From Combretum micranthum (lineage: Eukaryota > Streptophyta > Magnoliopsida > Myrtales > Combretaceae): DNA of 64,000 bases. The DNA is taken from assembly GCA_024138025.1 (NCBI GenBank), contig JAMXBD010002774.1, positions 62,001 to 126,000 of the forward strand. Direction: 5' to 3'. The notes beneath the pieces were generated by a model. That model was not told where the DNA came from. It worked only from the letters and a program-made list of their open reading frames with translations, and made no database searches. Numbering within the stretch: the stretch's first letter is position 1; every line of letters begins with the position of its first letter. The position numbers and the translations under genes are program-made. Positions 1 through 12,546 of the stretch are shown here, piece by piece.

Positions 1-440
1 TTTGCAAAGGTGCATCTACTAAAGATAAGTCTATGTGCAACTGATTGAACAATTCAAGAAACTTTTTGAATTGCTTCTCATCTCTTCTTCTCCTAACCCT
101 AGCAAAGCAAGGCAAAGGAGGTTTATAGGGTTCAATAGATGATGTGTTCTTTTTCTTCTCTAATTCTTTTTCCTTTCTCTTTTTTGTATTTTGTTCCTCT
201 TTAGTTTCTTCACATTTTTCTTTTTCTTTTTCAACTTATTTTTCTACTATCTCATGTTTTCTTCTTCTTTTTCTTTTTCAACCCTATGTTCTTTTTCTTC
301 TTTTTTCACCTCATCTTTTCTTTCTTTTCTTAATTCTTTCAACTCTCTACAACTTCTAAGTGTAACAGCATGCACTCCCTCTATAATTCTTTCTCTAAGC
401 ATATTACAACCTTATTTACCTCATTTTTTAGCTTCTTGAG
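1..440 (-). pseudogene. Athila-like Ty3/gypsy gag C-terminus and protease linker, relic
   Basis: Minus-strand reading of about 1-130 gives a segment that fits the conserved gag end of Athila-type plant Ty3/gypsy elements: KPPLP, an RRRRDEKQFKKFLELF block, then NQLHIDL. Upstream of it (about 130-350) the frame is very rich in Lys and Glu, which makes the plus strand look like long runs of Phe and Ser. At about 330-369 it reads AVTLRSCRELKE, close to the usual TLRSGKEL motif. This order (TLRSG motif, charged linker, PPLP block) is the known order between gag and protease. The copy continues off the left edge. Upstream of about 370 the frame is broken and recognisable gag is missing, so this is a dead copy. 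Family assignment is from remembered motif patterns. Confidence 0.72.
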
Positions 441-752
441 AGTTGCGAGTGACTTTCGAGTGCCAAATCATTCTATTGACACTGGTATTCTACTTCTTTA
501 ATGACGGAAATGAAGGTTTCTTCTAAGCTAAAACTTTCACATTGATGAGAGTTGAAGCCCCATAGTTGTAGATGTTGATGTTGGTGGCAAAGGTTCCACT
601 ATTGTTGGAAATTCCAACGTACACCGGGGTAGATGTCTACAAATTCTTGAGGAAACATCTTCTGAGGATAATGGTTACTGGTCTACTGATGGGGAAAGAA
701 TCGTTCTCACTGTTGTCTCACAAAATCTTCTAGTTGTTGAATTAGGAATTAA
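441..752. other. Unassigned segment inside the Athila-like relic; short open frame on plus strand
   Basis: This lies between the gag relic and the CACTA insertion. On the plus strand 556-750 is open for 65 codons (SPIVVDVDVGGKGS... ending VVELGI) and is cut by the CACTA element. Composition is less AT-rich than the surroundings. A faint likeness to a CS/NudC-type domain (a GYW-like stretch followed by a beta-strand pattern) is too weak to name it. No start codon is visible in frame. It could be a captured host-gene fragment or chance. Confidence 0.25.
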
Positions 753-2756
753 CACTACAAGAAATTTTGGCTTTAGAGACAAAAAATTCTGTCTCTGAAA
801 GTGAAAAATCTGTCTCTAAAGACTTTCAGCGACAGAATTTCCGTCGCAAATTTCTGTTTCAAAAATCATCGTCGCTAATTCTTTTAGAGACAGAATTATT
901 TTCCGTCACAAATTTGCTACGGAATTTCTGTCGCAAATTTGTCTCTGTTTTATAATTAGTTATTTTTAAATATCCAATTAGTAAATATTAAATAAAATTA
1001 TTCCGTTGCAAATTTGTCTCTGATTCTAAGACAAATTATTAAAAAAATACACATTTGCCTCTTATTTATCCTTCCCAGGAGGTCACCCATCATAGAATGC
1101 TACATACTAAGCACACTTAACATTGAAGTTTTCACAAGCACTAAACCGATAAACCAATTCGTATCTTCATGAGTAAAGTTCCACTACTGTTTATTTAAGA
1201 GATACCACAATTTACAATATTATAACTATAAAACATTTTATATATCTTTTATAGTTTATTTTTATTTTATAATTTCACTTTACATATTTATTAAGGATTT
1301 TTCATTAATATTTTATTAAAATAATATATAATATTAATATATACAATGTTTACATTTTATAATAATTATTTTAAATTATATATTTATTATAAATATATAA
1401 TATTTTCAGTAGTATATTATAATTTTTTTCCAAATATGATATTATTATTAAAAAATATTATATATTATGTAAATATAAATAATGTTATACATATAAATTT
1501 ATATATATATTTAATGATATATAATATAATTATACTTTTTACATTAGTTATTTAATATTTTATATTAAATTAATAAATTGTATATTTTTAATTAATGTGT
1601 TTATATTTTTATTTCATTTTTGTTGCACTTAATAAATTATAATATAATGTAAACAATATAAAAATATATTTTTCATTATTATATTAATAAAATAATATAT
1701 AATACCAATTTAAATGTATTTAACTAATTATTATATATTACATATTTTATTACTTAAATATACTATATTTTTACATAGTATATTATTTTTTCCCCAAATA
1801 TGTTATTATATTTTAAATAAAATATACTATGTAAATATAAATTATGTAAGATATATATAATAAATTTTTTATATTAAAAAATATATGAATAGTCATAATA
1901 AATATATAATAAAAAATTATAAATAATATGAATATATATATTTTTATTAATATATTATTAAAATATAATATATTATTTATATATTTGTATATGTTTAAAT
2001 ATACTAAGTTTACATTTTATATTAATTATTTTATTTTACATATATTATTATTGAAATATACTTTATTTTTAATTAGTATTTTATGATATTACTTGGATAT
2101 AACATATTATATTATTATTATACACTATTTTATTAAGTTGTATAATTTGAGTTTTTATATAAGTTATTATGTAAAACAATATAATAATAAGATATAAATA
2201 TAATATTATTTTTTAAATACTATTTTTAATTTATACTTTATTATATATAAATATGTAATGTAATGTTAAATATATTATAAATAAAATAATATAATTAGTT
2301 GTAAATAACAAATGATTATACATATTATAGTTATTATATAATAAAATTAATTTACAAATATAATATATGTCCTTATTATATAATGCACATTTATATATAT
2401 TATATTAGATATGTATAATTTAAAATAAATTTTAAACATAATTATTTATATATACATATATGTAATAATTTAGTTTAGAGACAAATTTGCAACAGAATTT
2501 AAAAAAATAGAAATTGTTGCTAAAATAATTTATTTCTCTCTAAAATCAGAGACAAATTTGCGACGGAAAAATTTTCGTCGCAAATCAATGTGTAATCAGT
2601 CGCAAATTCTGTCGCAAAAGCATATAAAAATTAGAAGATTATTCATAATTCATGTCATCATAAATCCGTCGCAAATCTGTCTCTAATTCATTTTTTTAGA
2701 GACAGAAATTTTCCGTCGCAAATTTTCTGTCTCTAAAGGCTAGTTTTCTAGTAGTG
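753..2756. mobile_element. Non-autonomous CACTA (En/Spm-type) DNA transposon
   Basis: The element starts CACTACAAGAAA and ends TTTCTAGTAGTG, so its ends are inverted repeats beginning CACTAC(A/T)AGAAA, diagnostic for CACTA elements. A 3 bp target-site duplication, TAA, flanks it at 750-752 and 2757-2759. Both subterminal regions (about 770-1020 and 2475-2745) hold many copies, in both orientations, of a motif like GCGACGGAATTT and of GTCTCTAAA; such arrays are the usual transposase binding zone. The 1.4 kb core is extremely AT-rich and has no coding potential. The copy must therefore depend on a transposase from elsewhere. Strand cannot be set. Confidence 0.9.
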
Positions 2757-2954
2757 TAAGTATTATACTCCAATTTATCTTAAAAACAATCAAACACAAA
2801 CAAACAAACAAACAAATAAACAAGCACAAAGATTGCAGCGAAACAGAAAGTTATACTAGCAAAAAGATATATGCAAAAAGCAGCTAGATTAGTAGAGTTA
2901 AAGCTATCAAATAGTACCTTGTTGGGCTTCATTTTCATGAATCCAACACTGATT

Positions 2955-2972
2955 TAGCCGACAACGGCGCTG
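2955..2972 (-). promoter_or_regulatory. Probable tRNA-Asp-type primer binding site of the Athila-like element
   Basis: The minus strand reads CAGCGCCGTTGTCGG, close to the GGCGCCGTTGCCGG primer site (tRNA-Asp) used by Athila-type elements. It lies where expected: between the presumed 5' LTR to the right and gag to the left, in the same minus orientation. Several mismatches leave some doubt. Confidence 0.55.
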
Positions 2973-2979
2973 GAAAACT

Positions 2980-4176
2980 TGGTCCGTGTTGTGGTATTAT
3001 GTGATGCTTGATATGTGGAATTAAATTAAAAACTATTTTGAGGACACGAAGTTGAAGTTTTCAAAATTTATAAAACTAACATGTTCTATTCAACTTCGAT
3101 TACTAACAATTTAAGTAAGCGCATTTACCGAAGTAGCATAGAAAACATTAGGTTGGTCCTAAGGGAAATGGTGACAACTATCGTACTCACTTATCATCCA
3201 CTATCTAGCCAAAGAAAATTTCGAAGATTATAATGGAAAACCAATAAGTTATACTGGGTTAAACTATTCACAGGCAATTTTCAGGGCAAAATAAAAGATC
3301 TGTTTGTAACTATACAATAGAAAACTTAGGAATTGCTTCACCAACCCCCTATCATGTGATTTCAATTCAAACTTAGATTGAGTGTTTGCCGGTGTATTTT
3401 CACCATCAGATTCAAGAGTGTAAACTACATCCCCTCTCGAGCTTAATAATTCTAAAATTAAAACTAAATTGTTACCCTTTCGAGCTAACCATCAACTTCT
3501 TTAAATCCGCATAAAGTTCAAGCATCTATTGTTTGAAAACCCAATTTGGTTTTAAAAACAAGTGACAAAAAGTTTCATGGTTACTCTTTCGACCTAACTA
3601 TTATCAACTTCATCAGTAGCTTTAGATCTTATTCATTAAAATCTCATCGCAGTCTCATTTGATGAATATCAGGCGTGAATCTAATAAGATACACCACCTA
3701 ATTAGACTCACTCGTTAAACTTAAGCTATTGAATAAAAATACCCACGTAATAAACATAAACGTCCAATTGAAACCACATAAATCAGAATTTGGATTCACA
3801 AACCCTAAGTAAGGGAGATTACTTCTTCATAAGCTCAGGCATTACGATAAAAAATATTGGAGAAATAAACTCGATCAAATAATAAATTCTACTAAGTGCA
3901 ATATTCTCACGAGGAATTACAAACACAAGTTTAAAGCAATTTACCTAGAAAATTCAAGAGAACCTAGTAAGAAGAAATTGATTCTTTCACTGAGAGCTCT
4001 CTACAATAAAAACTAGGTTAAAAACTATACATATGATTATCCCTCCTTTTTTTTACAATGCACCTCTCATGCTTATTTATAGACTTATTCTAGAAAGAAA
4101 TCGTTCAGATTCTGATTAGCCTACGCAGAAGATCTCAATAACAGTTTTGCCTTCTCATTCTTACGCGCATGCACAG
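2980..4176 (-). mobile_element. Athila-like 5' LTR, R/U5 part, interrupted at 4176 by solo LTR X
   Basis: This follows the primer site and continues without coding potential to the X insertion. A minus-strand TATA-like box (CTATAAATAAG, about 4073-4084) fits an LTR promoter. The LTR resumes at 14844 after X. The exact end next to the primer site is inferred from a TG at 2980; the other copy of the LTR lies outside the window, so the limits cannot be confirmed here. Confidence 0.45.
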
Positions 4177-5448
4177 TGTCACGTCTCAAAGGGTACCCTA
4201 AACGTAACAGTCCGCCACGCTCAATATTAAAACTTAAGTATGACCACCTTAGTCATTACCAGAAGCTTTGATATTAAGTGTAAAGCATGCCCTCACAATT
4301 TTAGAGAACCATACATAGAATTATGAACCTAAGAAGATACAATAACAAATTAAGAAAAGAGGATTCATAATATTCAGTTATTCATAATCATTGTCTTACA
4401 AGTCTTAGGGGCATTCCCTTGTCAAAAGTAACTATAATATATTATAAGAAATTTCTATGAAATCTACATCTTATCCATCACTAAACTTCATCTAAAAAAT
4501 TCCTTAACAAAAGGAAAATACCTGGCTGCAGGGTCCACATGGCCTCAACCATAAGTAGGTAAATTGCAAATGATATATATAGGGGTATAAACTAATAGGC
4601 TTAGTGAGAATCATTTCCATAAGTAAACTCCTTGTGTAGTAAAATTCAAATAAGTTATTTAAGCAATCAAGTAAAATGCAACATACACATGAGCAAACAA
4701 GGCTTATTGTTTTCCAGGAACTATATGTTGAATTGATTTACACCCTCCATTCAGGGTTTGGTGATGTATAATCTCAAAATGAGTAGTTTTAGTTAAGTTA
4801 TGCTTTCGGTCATTACCGCCAAGCATATAAGGTCAACTCGGATTTAGCCATGCTTCCAAACTTTCCACCAAGCATTGGTTTTATTCCATATCGCCAATCA
4901 ATCGCTTTCGATCATAACCGCCAAGTGTTGCTTTCGACCGTGCTACTATCCTTTTCACCCAAGGATAATAACCCCATGTAATGTGATTCACTTCGTGGTA
5001 TGCATGAATCAATTTATTTAAGATATCATAGCATCATTATTATCAAATTTAAGGTGATCATAGAATTTCATACATATCAAGTGCTATACTAAAACAAACA
5101 TTTACTTACAATCAATTTCGACCTCGATATTCTTAGAATCCTTTCAACAATTTTTTGCATACATATCAATATGTCTTTTCTTAATTCTAATGCAACTAAA
5201 CTACAAGCACAGTCAAGTAAAGCTTTTTAAGAAAATAAACTCACGATGCCATGTCGACACTTCTTCTAAATGGATGAGTCGCTTAAACAATCCACTTAGT
5301 CGAAATAATCCTCGGGATATGAGTATTCTTCCTCGGAATCACCTAGTCAAGGAAAATACCCAAAATGAGTATTTCTTGATAACTTTCTTGAGACTTGTCT
5401 AAACTATGTCATAAGAACGTCAAAGTTCGCATAAAATATTATTCCAAT

Positions 5449-5477
5449 TTAAAATGGTCATAACTTGATCATTTTAA
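5449..5477. repeat. Conserved LTR inverted repeat (X copy)
   Basis: Arms TTAAAATGGTCA and TGATCATTTTAA with a 5 nt loop pair with one G-T position. Compared with the Y copy, a C-G pair is replaced by T-A on both arms, so pairing is kept. Confidence 0.75.
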
Positions 5478-8253
5478 CTCGGAATTGTGCATATAATATA
5501 CCAATTCCTACCTACTCGAAAAGATCTATCTATTTCTAAAACTATTTTCATCAAACTAGATCATTTAGGCTCCAAAACAGTAGAGATCATATTCACCACG
5601 AATTTCTCCATCCTAAAAGCAATTTGTTTCAAATATTAAACCATCCAAAATTTGCTTTGATAAATACTTATTTATCTATACATTTGGAAAAAATTCCTTT
5701 TTTATAGATATATAGCTCATATTTTATCCATGCTCAAGTGTTTGTTGCCCATTCAAATTTCTTAAGTAAAACAATTTTAATTAAAAGTTTACAAAACCGT
5801 AGTTTACAAGAAATCAATTTTTATAACTCCTTTTAAAATGAATATTTTGATTTTTTTTTTTTTGTTTTCAAAGAATTATTTCATGTTTATCTTACTATTA
5901 TTCTTAAATGACTTTTGGTAAGAATAAATTTCTTCTTTTCGAAATTTTCAATATTAGGGTCATTTTTCTTATTTGTTCTCTATACAATTTTTCTTGGACC
6001 ATTTATTTGAAAGATTTTAATTTGAAAACTCTCATTCCCTTTTTATGGGGTTTTCTTTATATTATGTTATTTATTATAGAAATCATTTTAGTATCAAAAT
6101 CATCTTCTTTTTGGAAATTAATAGAAATGATTAAAAGCCTTTCAAAACAAAAATAGCTTTTAAAATTGTAGTGAGTTCTTCCTAAAACTTGGAAAAGAAT
6201 AATTTACTTTTAAACCATAGATTTTACATTTCATATAAATCATTCTTAAGTGATAAAATCTCCTTTTTGTCAAAATATTATTGGAGCTTTAAAGATTTGG
6301 ACAACAATCTTTATGGGCATGATTATGAGAAATAATAACAAGCAAAGATAACATAACTAATAAATAAATTCAAGTATTGAGAGTCTTAGCTTCTTCAAGG
6401 CTCCCAGGACTAAGTAGACTAGTCCCAAAAAGAAAGAAAGAAAATAAAAGAAAAAAAAAAATTTTACTTGATTTGGACAAGTCTAAGACTAGAGACTAGT
6501 CTTAAAACAACATAAAATAAATAAATTACGAAGAAAGTGTCACACCTTAAAGGGTACCCTAAACATAACAGTCCACCACACTCAATATTAAAGCTTAAGT
6601 ATGACAACCTTAGTCATTCCCAAAAGCTTCGATATTAAGTGTAAGGCGTGCTCTCACAAATTTAGAGGACATACATGGAATTATGAAACTTAAGAAGATA
6701 TAATAACAATTTAAAAAAAGAGGATTCATAATATTCATTTGTTCATAACAATAGTCTTAAAAATCTTAGGGGCATTTCTTAGCCACAAATAAATATAGCC
6801 TATTACAAGAATATTTCTACATCTTATCCAACACTAAACTTCATCTAGAAATTCCTTAACCAAAAAGGAAAATACCTGGATGTAGGGTTCACGTGGCCTC
6901 AACCACAAATAAGTAAACTATAAAAGATATCTATAGGGGTATAAGCTAATAGGCTTAGTGAGAATTATTTCCATAAATAAACTTCTTGTGTAATGAAATT
7001 CAAACAAGTTCTTTAAGCAGACAAATGAAATGCAACATACACATGGGAAAACAAGGCATATAGTTTTCCGGGAACTATATGTTCAATGGATTTACGCCCT
7101 CCATTCGGGGTTTGGTGATACGTAACCTCAAAAGAAGTAGTTTTAGTTAAAAATTATGCTTTCGATTAATACCACCAAGCATATTAAGTCTACTTGATTT
7201 GAGCCATGCTTTCGGACTTTCCACCAAGCATTTGATTCTCTGTCGCCAAGCAATCGCTTTCGATCATAACCGCCAAGTGTTGCTTTCGACCTGAGCTACC
7301 ATCCTTCTCACCCAAGGATAATAGCCCAATGCAATATGACTTACTTCGTGGTATGCATGAATCAATTTATTTATGAAATCATAGCATCGTTATTATCAAA
7401 TTTAAGGTGATCATAGAATTTCATACAAATCAAGTGATATACTAAAACAAATATTTAATCAATTCCGGCCTCGATATTCTTAGGATCCTTTCAACAAATA
7501 TTTCACATACATATCAATTTGCCTTTTCTTAATTCTAATGCGACTGTAAACCCCTAAATTTTCGGAATCGGTTTAGCATAAAACCCTAAACCGGAAGTTA
7601 AACGGAACCCTAAAAGTCAACAAAACCCTAGTTTATCGTATCCATCTAAATCCGGCATTGCCGTTTTCTTTGGCCCTGGAAAACAAAATTAGGATAATTA
7701 GCTAGAATAGCTCGTAATAACCATAGGTTTTATAAAAGTTTCAGTTTCGCGAAATTCGGGTGTCCTTCGAACCCGATTGGACACAGTTCTTGAAAAACGT
7801 GTCCGAAAGCTCGGAATAGTAAAAATATTCCGAATACACAGTTAGACTCGTAAAAATATAAGTTTTCCAAAAATATCAGTTTCGTAATTTTTCGGTAAGT
7901 AAAAATAACAGATATAGCTATTATACGCGTATTTTCTTACTATCGGTACTTTAATTGTCATATCTACTTTACATTATACTATTCATTACTATTCTACACT
8001 ATTCTTTTATCTCTACTTTTTCTTACACCTATTCTTACACTCTACATAACTTATAATCTTTACTTTTTACCTTTCCCATAACTTTATATCACATCTACTT
8101 TACATATTACATCTTTTATCTTTCCAAAAAGTCAAAAAAATAAAACAAATCCCCCTCTACAAGAAGTGGCCGGCGCCCCCTCTCTCTCTACGTCCACAAT
8201 TTGTTTCAATTTTGCATTTATTTTAATCACACAAAAATCCCTCCACATTTTCT

Positions 8254-8261
8254 TATAAATA
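8254..8261 (+). promoter_or_regulatory. TATA box of LTR Z
   Basis: TATAAATA followed by a C/T-rich stretch; its place within the LTR matches S, Y, A, B and C. Confidence 0.7.
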
Positions 8262-8380
8262 TCCCCCTCCTCTTTCACTTCTTTCACACCACTTCTACAC
8301 TAAAATTACTCTCTCAAAATCTCTCAAGAATTCTCTCCAAGAAGTTCTTACAAGAAAAGCTCTCTTTAGTCTTTCTTTAA

Positions 8381-8387
8381 GTAAGCT
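8381..8387 (+). other. Splice-donor-like site in the leader of LTR Z
   Basis: AA|GTAAGC, 127 bp downstream of the TATA box. Sites in the same relative place occur in S, Y, X, B, the left LTR of C, L and D. No acceptor was identified. Confidence 0.4.
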
Positions 8388-9914
8388 TTATTCAAGAAAA
8401 TTCTCCAAGCTTTCTTCATGTTCATCTACTTAGTATGAGCTTAGTATGTGTTTTCTAAAACCATGAAGGTTAAGAAAGCAACAATAGGTTCATACTTTGT
8501 TTTTGTTCATAATCATAATTCCTTTATGTTCATGTTTCTTTCATATTCATTTATGTTTCTCTTATATTCATTTATGTTTCTTTTATGTTCATAACTATCT
8601 ACTATATCTATATAGCTATATATACTATTTAGAGCATATAAGCTCATGATCTTGCAATTTATTTACCTTTCATGCAATTTATTTACTTCAATGCATTTTA
8701 TTTATTCCAAGTTGTTTTTAAGACTAGTCTCTAGTCTTAGACTTGTCCTCATCAAGTCAAAACAGCTTTTCTTTCTTATTATGGGACTAGTTTACTTCTT
8801 AGTCCCGGGAGCCTTGAAAAAGCTAAGACTCCAATACTTGACTTTATTATTATGTTTTATGTTATTTTGGTTATTATTATTCTCATAATCATGTTCTTTA
8901 GATTGTTGTCCATAATTCTATTTAAACAAAAGAAGAATTTTGTCACTTAGAAATAAGTTTATGTAAAGTATAAAATCTATAAAGCAACACAAAATAAACT
9001 CATTCCTTTTCATGTTACAAAAAGAACTCACTATAATTTTATAAACTACTTTTACTTTAAGAAGCCACTTAGATCTTTATTATTCCACCTTGTTTTTCAA
9101 AAGAAAATATTTTGTTGACAAAAATGGTTCTTTTCATAAAGAAAGAAAATAAAATGGATGACTAAGGAAATTTTTAAGCAAAGACCTTTGCAAACAAATA
9201 GGCAAAGAAAATTTATGGTTTGAAAATAATAAAGTTATTTCTTTTCAAGTTACAAGAAGAAGTTAATAAGATTATAGAAATTAGTTTTTTTACAAAAAGT
9301 CCTTAATTATTCCACATTGTTTTTATGAAGAAAACAAATTTTCATGCATGATTATTTTTGAAAATGAGAAAAAGAATGAAATATCAAGTAAGGAATTTTT
9401 GCAAAACAAGTAAACAAAGGAATTTATACAGAAAAATGAAGAATAAAATATTTCCTAGAAAACTTCGAATATAGTATTATTGTAACTTAGAAAGTAGAAA
9501 ATTTTATTTTCAAAGGTCACTTAGAAAAAGATAAATAAAACCAACATAAAACGTTTTTAGAAAATAAAGAAAACAAGGTATTCATTTCAAAGAAATTTAC
9601 AAAAACAATTTCCGAAAAGCTTCAACCCGACATTGTTTTACCTAAGAAAAATAATTGGACAACAAGACACTTGAGCATGCTTAAATATGAGTTATATAGT
9701 TATAAAAAGAGAATTTTTCAACTATATAGATAACTAAGTATTTATCAAACAAATTTTGATTTCTTGAACCAAAGTTGTTTTTACTTGGAAATCCGTGGTG
9801 AATTTTGTCACTACTTTTTCAGAGCCTATATGGCCTTTTTGTTGAAATAATTTTGGAAATGGGTAGATCTTTTCGAGTAGGTAGAAATCGGTATATTATA
9901 TGCGCGATTCCGAG

Positions 9915-9943
9915 TTAAAATGACCAAGTTATGGCCATTTTAA
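9915..9943. repeat. Conserved LTR inverted repeat (Z copy)
   Basis: TTAAAATGACCA, loop AGTTA, TGGCCATTTTAA: 12 nt arms with one mismatched position. Confidence 0.75.
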
Positions 9944-10564
9944 GTTGGAACATTCTTTATACGAACTTTAACGTTCTTTGACATTGTTTTGTCAAAATTC
10001 AAGAAAATCATCAAGAAAAACTCATTGTGGGTATTTTCTTTGGTTAGGTGACCCCGAGGAAGGATTCCTTTACCCGAGAACTATTACGATTAAGTGGAGT
10101 GTGTGAACGACTCATCCGCTTAGAGGAATAGACGACAATGGCATCGTGAGTTTATTTCCATTAAATGCTACACTTGTTGTGCTTGTAAATAGTTGCACTA
10201 GAGTTAGGAAAAGATAAACCGATATGCATGTAAAATAATTCCTTGAAAGAATTCTAAGAATATCGAAGCCGAATTGTTCTAAGTGATTGTTTTAGTTTAA
10301 TATTGATTTGTGTGAAATTCCTTGATCGCCATAAAGTTGAAAATAATTATGTTATGACTTTATAAATTAATGAACTCATGCATACCACGAAGTGAGTCAC
10401 ATTGCATGGTTGGGTTATTATCCTTGGGTGAGAAGGATAGTAAGCTCATGTCGAAAGCAACACTTGGCGGGAGATCCGAAAGCGATTGCTTGCTGTGCTT
10501 GGGCTTAATGGAAATGCTTGGCGGTTGATCCGAAAGCAAGGTCAAATCAAGTAGATTCGGAATA

Positions 10565-10631
10565 CTTGGCGATGAGTGCTCGCAAGTTTAAAACTTTTTA
10601 ATGAATGCTTGGCGATGAGTGCTCGCAAGCT
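10565..10631 (+). repeat. Two-copy short repeat, period 43 bp, in LTR Z
   Basis: CTTGGCGATGAGTGCTCGC occurs at 10565 and again at 10608, next to further CTTGGCGG...CCGAAAGC variants upstream. The equivalent zone is also repeat-prone in LTR C (38 bp units). Confidence 0.7.
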
Positions 10632-11486
10632 TAAATTTTCTGTTATTAAAACTACTTGTTTTGAGGATAAGTATCACCAAACCCCGAATGGAGGGCGTAA
10701 ATCCATTCAACATATAGTTCCCGGAAAGCTATATGCTTGTTTGCCCACGTGCTTGTGCATTACATTTGTTTGATTAAATCAACTTGTTTGAATCTTGTTA
10801 CAAGAAGTTATTTATGGAAATAGTTCTCACTAAGCCTATTAGCTTATACCCCAATAGATATCTTTTGCAGTTCCCGTACTTATGGTTAAGGCCACGTGGA
10901 CCATGCGGGCAGGTAATCTCTTTGAACATTAGAAATTGGATAAAGTTAGCTTAGTATTAGCATGCAAATATTTATATAATAGATTAGTAATTTAGGGAGT
11001 TGTCCCTAAGTTTGTAAAGTCTTTGCCATGAAAATAATTATTGTGATCTCTTTTCTTAATATGTTTTTATATCTCCTTAAGCTTCATAATTCCATATATG
11101 GTCCTCTAAATTGTGAAAGTAGCCTTACACTTAATATAAAAGCTTTTGGAAATGCTAAGGTTGTCATACTTAAGCTTTAATATTGAGTGTGGCGGACTGT
11201 CACGTTTAGGGTACCCATTGGGGCGTGACAGCGACTAAACTATAAGCACAAACAAGTAAAGCACTTTAAGGAAATAAACTCACGATGCCATATCGACACT
11301 CCTCTAAACGGATGAGTCATTCACACAATTCAGTTAGTCGAAACAATCCTCGAGGTATGGGTATCCTTTCTTGGAATCACCTAGTCAAGAAAAATACCCA
11401 AAATGAGTATTTATTGATGACTTTCTTGAATTTTGACAAAACAATGTCATAAGAACGTTAAAGTTCGTATAAATGAATACTCCAAT

Positions 11487-11515
11487 TTAAAATGGCCATA
11501 ACTTGGTCATTTTAA
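11487..11515. repeat. Conserved LTR inverted repeat (Y copy)
   Basis: Arms TTAAAATGGCCA and TGGTCATTTTAA with loop TAACT; one G-T position. Confidence 0.75.
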
Positions 11516-11780
11516 CTCGGAATTGCGTATATAATATACCAATTTCTATCTACTCAAAAAGATCTATCCAATTCTAAAACCATTTTTATCAAACTAGATC
11601 ATTTAGGCTCCAAAATAGTGGGGATCAGATTCACTACAAATTTTTCTTAACCCAAAAGCATTTTGTTTCAAACATTTAAACCATTCAAAATTTGCTTTAA
11701 TAAATACTTAGTTATCTATATAGTTGAAAAATTCTTTTTTCATAGTTACGTAGCTCATATTTTATCCATGCTCAAATGTT

Positions 11781-12546
11781 TGTTGTCCAACCATATTTCT
11801 TGGGTAAAGCAATGTTAATTAAGAATTTTAGAAAACTATAGTTTACAAGAAATCCATTTTGTAAATCCTTTAAAATAAATATTTTGATTCTTTTGTTTTA
11901 AAATTATTACTTTTATGTTCATCTTACTAAAAATAACTTTTCGATAAAATAAATTTCTTCTTTTCTATATTCCTAACATTTAGTGCTACTTCGACTATTT
12001 ATTTGAAAAATCTTGTCTTTGAAAACTCTCATTTTCGTTTTAAGGGGTTTCCTTATATTATGTTTTTACGAAAATATTTTAGTATCAAAGTCATCCTCTT
12101 TTAAGAAAACAAAGTAATATAAAAAATGATTTAAGAAGCTTTTTCTAGACAAAAGTAATTTTTGTTTGTCCAACCATGTTTCTTGGGTAAAACAATGTTA
12201 ATTAAGAATTTTAGAAAACTAAGTTTATAAGAAATCCATTTTGTAAATTCTTTAAAATGAATATTTTGATTCTTTTGTTTTCAAAGTATTACTTTTATGT
12301 TCATCTTACTAAAAATGACTTTTCGATAAAATAAATTTCTTCTTTTCTAAATTCCCAACATTTAGTGCTACTTCGACTATTTATTTGAAAAATCTTGGTT
12401 TTGAAAACTCTCATTTTCGTTTTAAGGGGTTTCCTTATATTATGTTTTTATGAAAATATTTTGGTATCAAAGACTTCTTCTTTTAAGAAAACAAAGTAAT
12501 ATAAAAAATGATTTAAGAAGCTTTTTCTAGACAAAAGTAATTTTTA
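11781..12546. repeat. 383 bp tandem duplication inside LTR Y
   Basis: The block starting near GTCCAACCAT at 11785 is repeated from GTCCAACCAT at 12168. Both copies run through the same landmarks (TTTCTTGGGTAAA, ATCTTACTAAAAAT, GGGGTTTCCTTATA, CTAGACAAAAGTAATTTT) with scattered differences. Relatives X, Z and B have one copy. Confidence 0.85.

Larger units (their letters stand above)
7545..11230 (+). mobile_element. Solo LTR Z (Tekay-like), innermost of the left nest
   Basis: Begins TGTAAACCCC and ends GGGGCGTGACA, so unlike X and Y its sense strand is plus. The target duplication GCGAC is at 7540-7544 and 11231-11235. It is an uninterrupted 3.69 kb with no internal region. TATAAATA lies at 8254-8261 (709 bp from the start), a pyrimidine-rich leader follows, and a donor-like AA|GTAAGC is at 8381. 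The shared inverted repeat is at 9915-9943, a short 43 bp-period repeat near 10565-10631 and the GGGCGTAAATCC motif at 10692-10703. As the innermost insertion it is the youngest of the three. Confidence 0.93.

Noticed and set aside
144..439. Plus-strand frames very rich in Phe, Ser and Leu
   Set aside because: They are the antisense of the Lys/Glu-rich gag linker on the minus strand.
1346..1555. 69-codon frame inside the CACTA core
   Set aside because: It consists of AT-rich Tyr/Ile/Asn/Phe codons, as expected by chance in such composition.
10360..10773. Two short ORFs around the repeat zone of LTR Z
   Set aside because: They overlap the shared noncoding LTR motif and are not kept in related LTRs.
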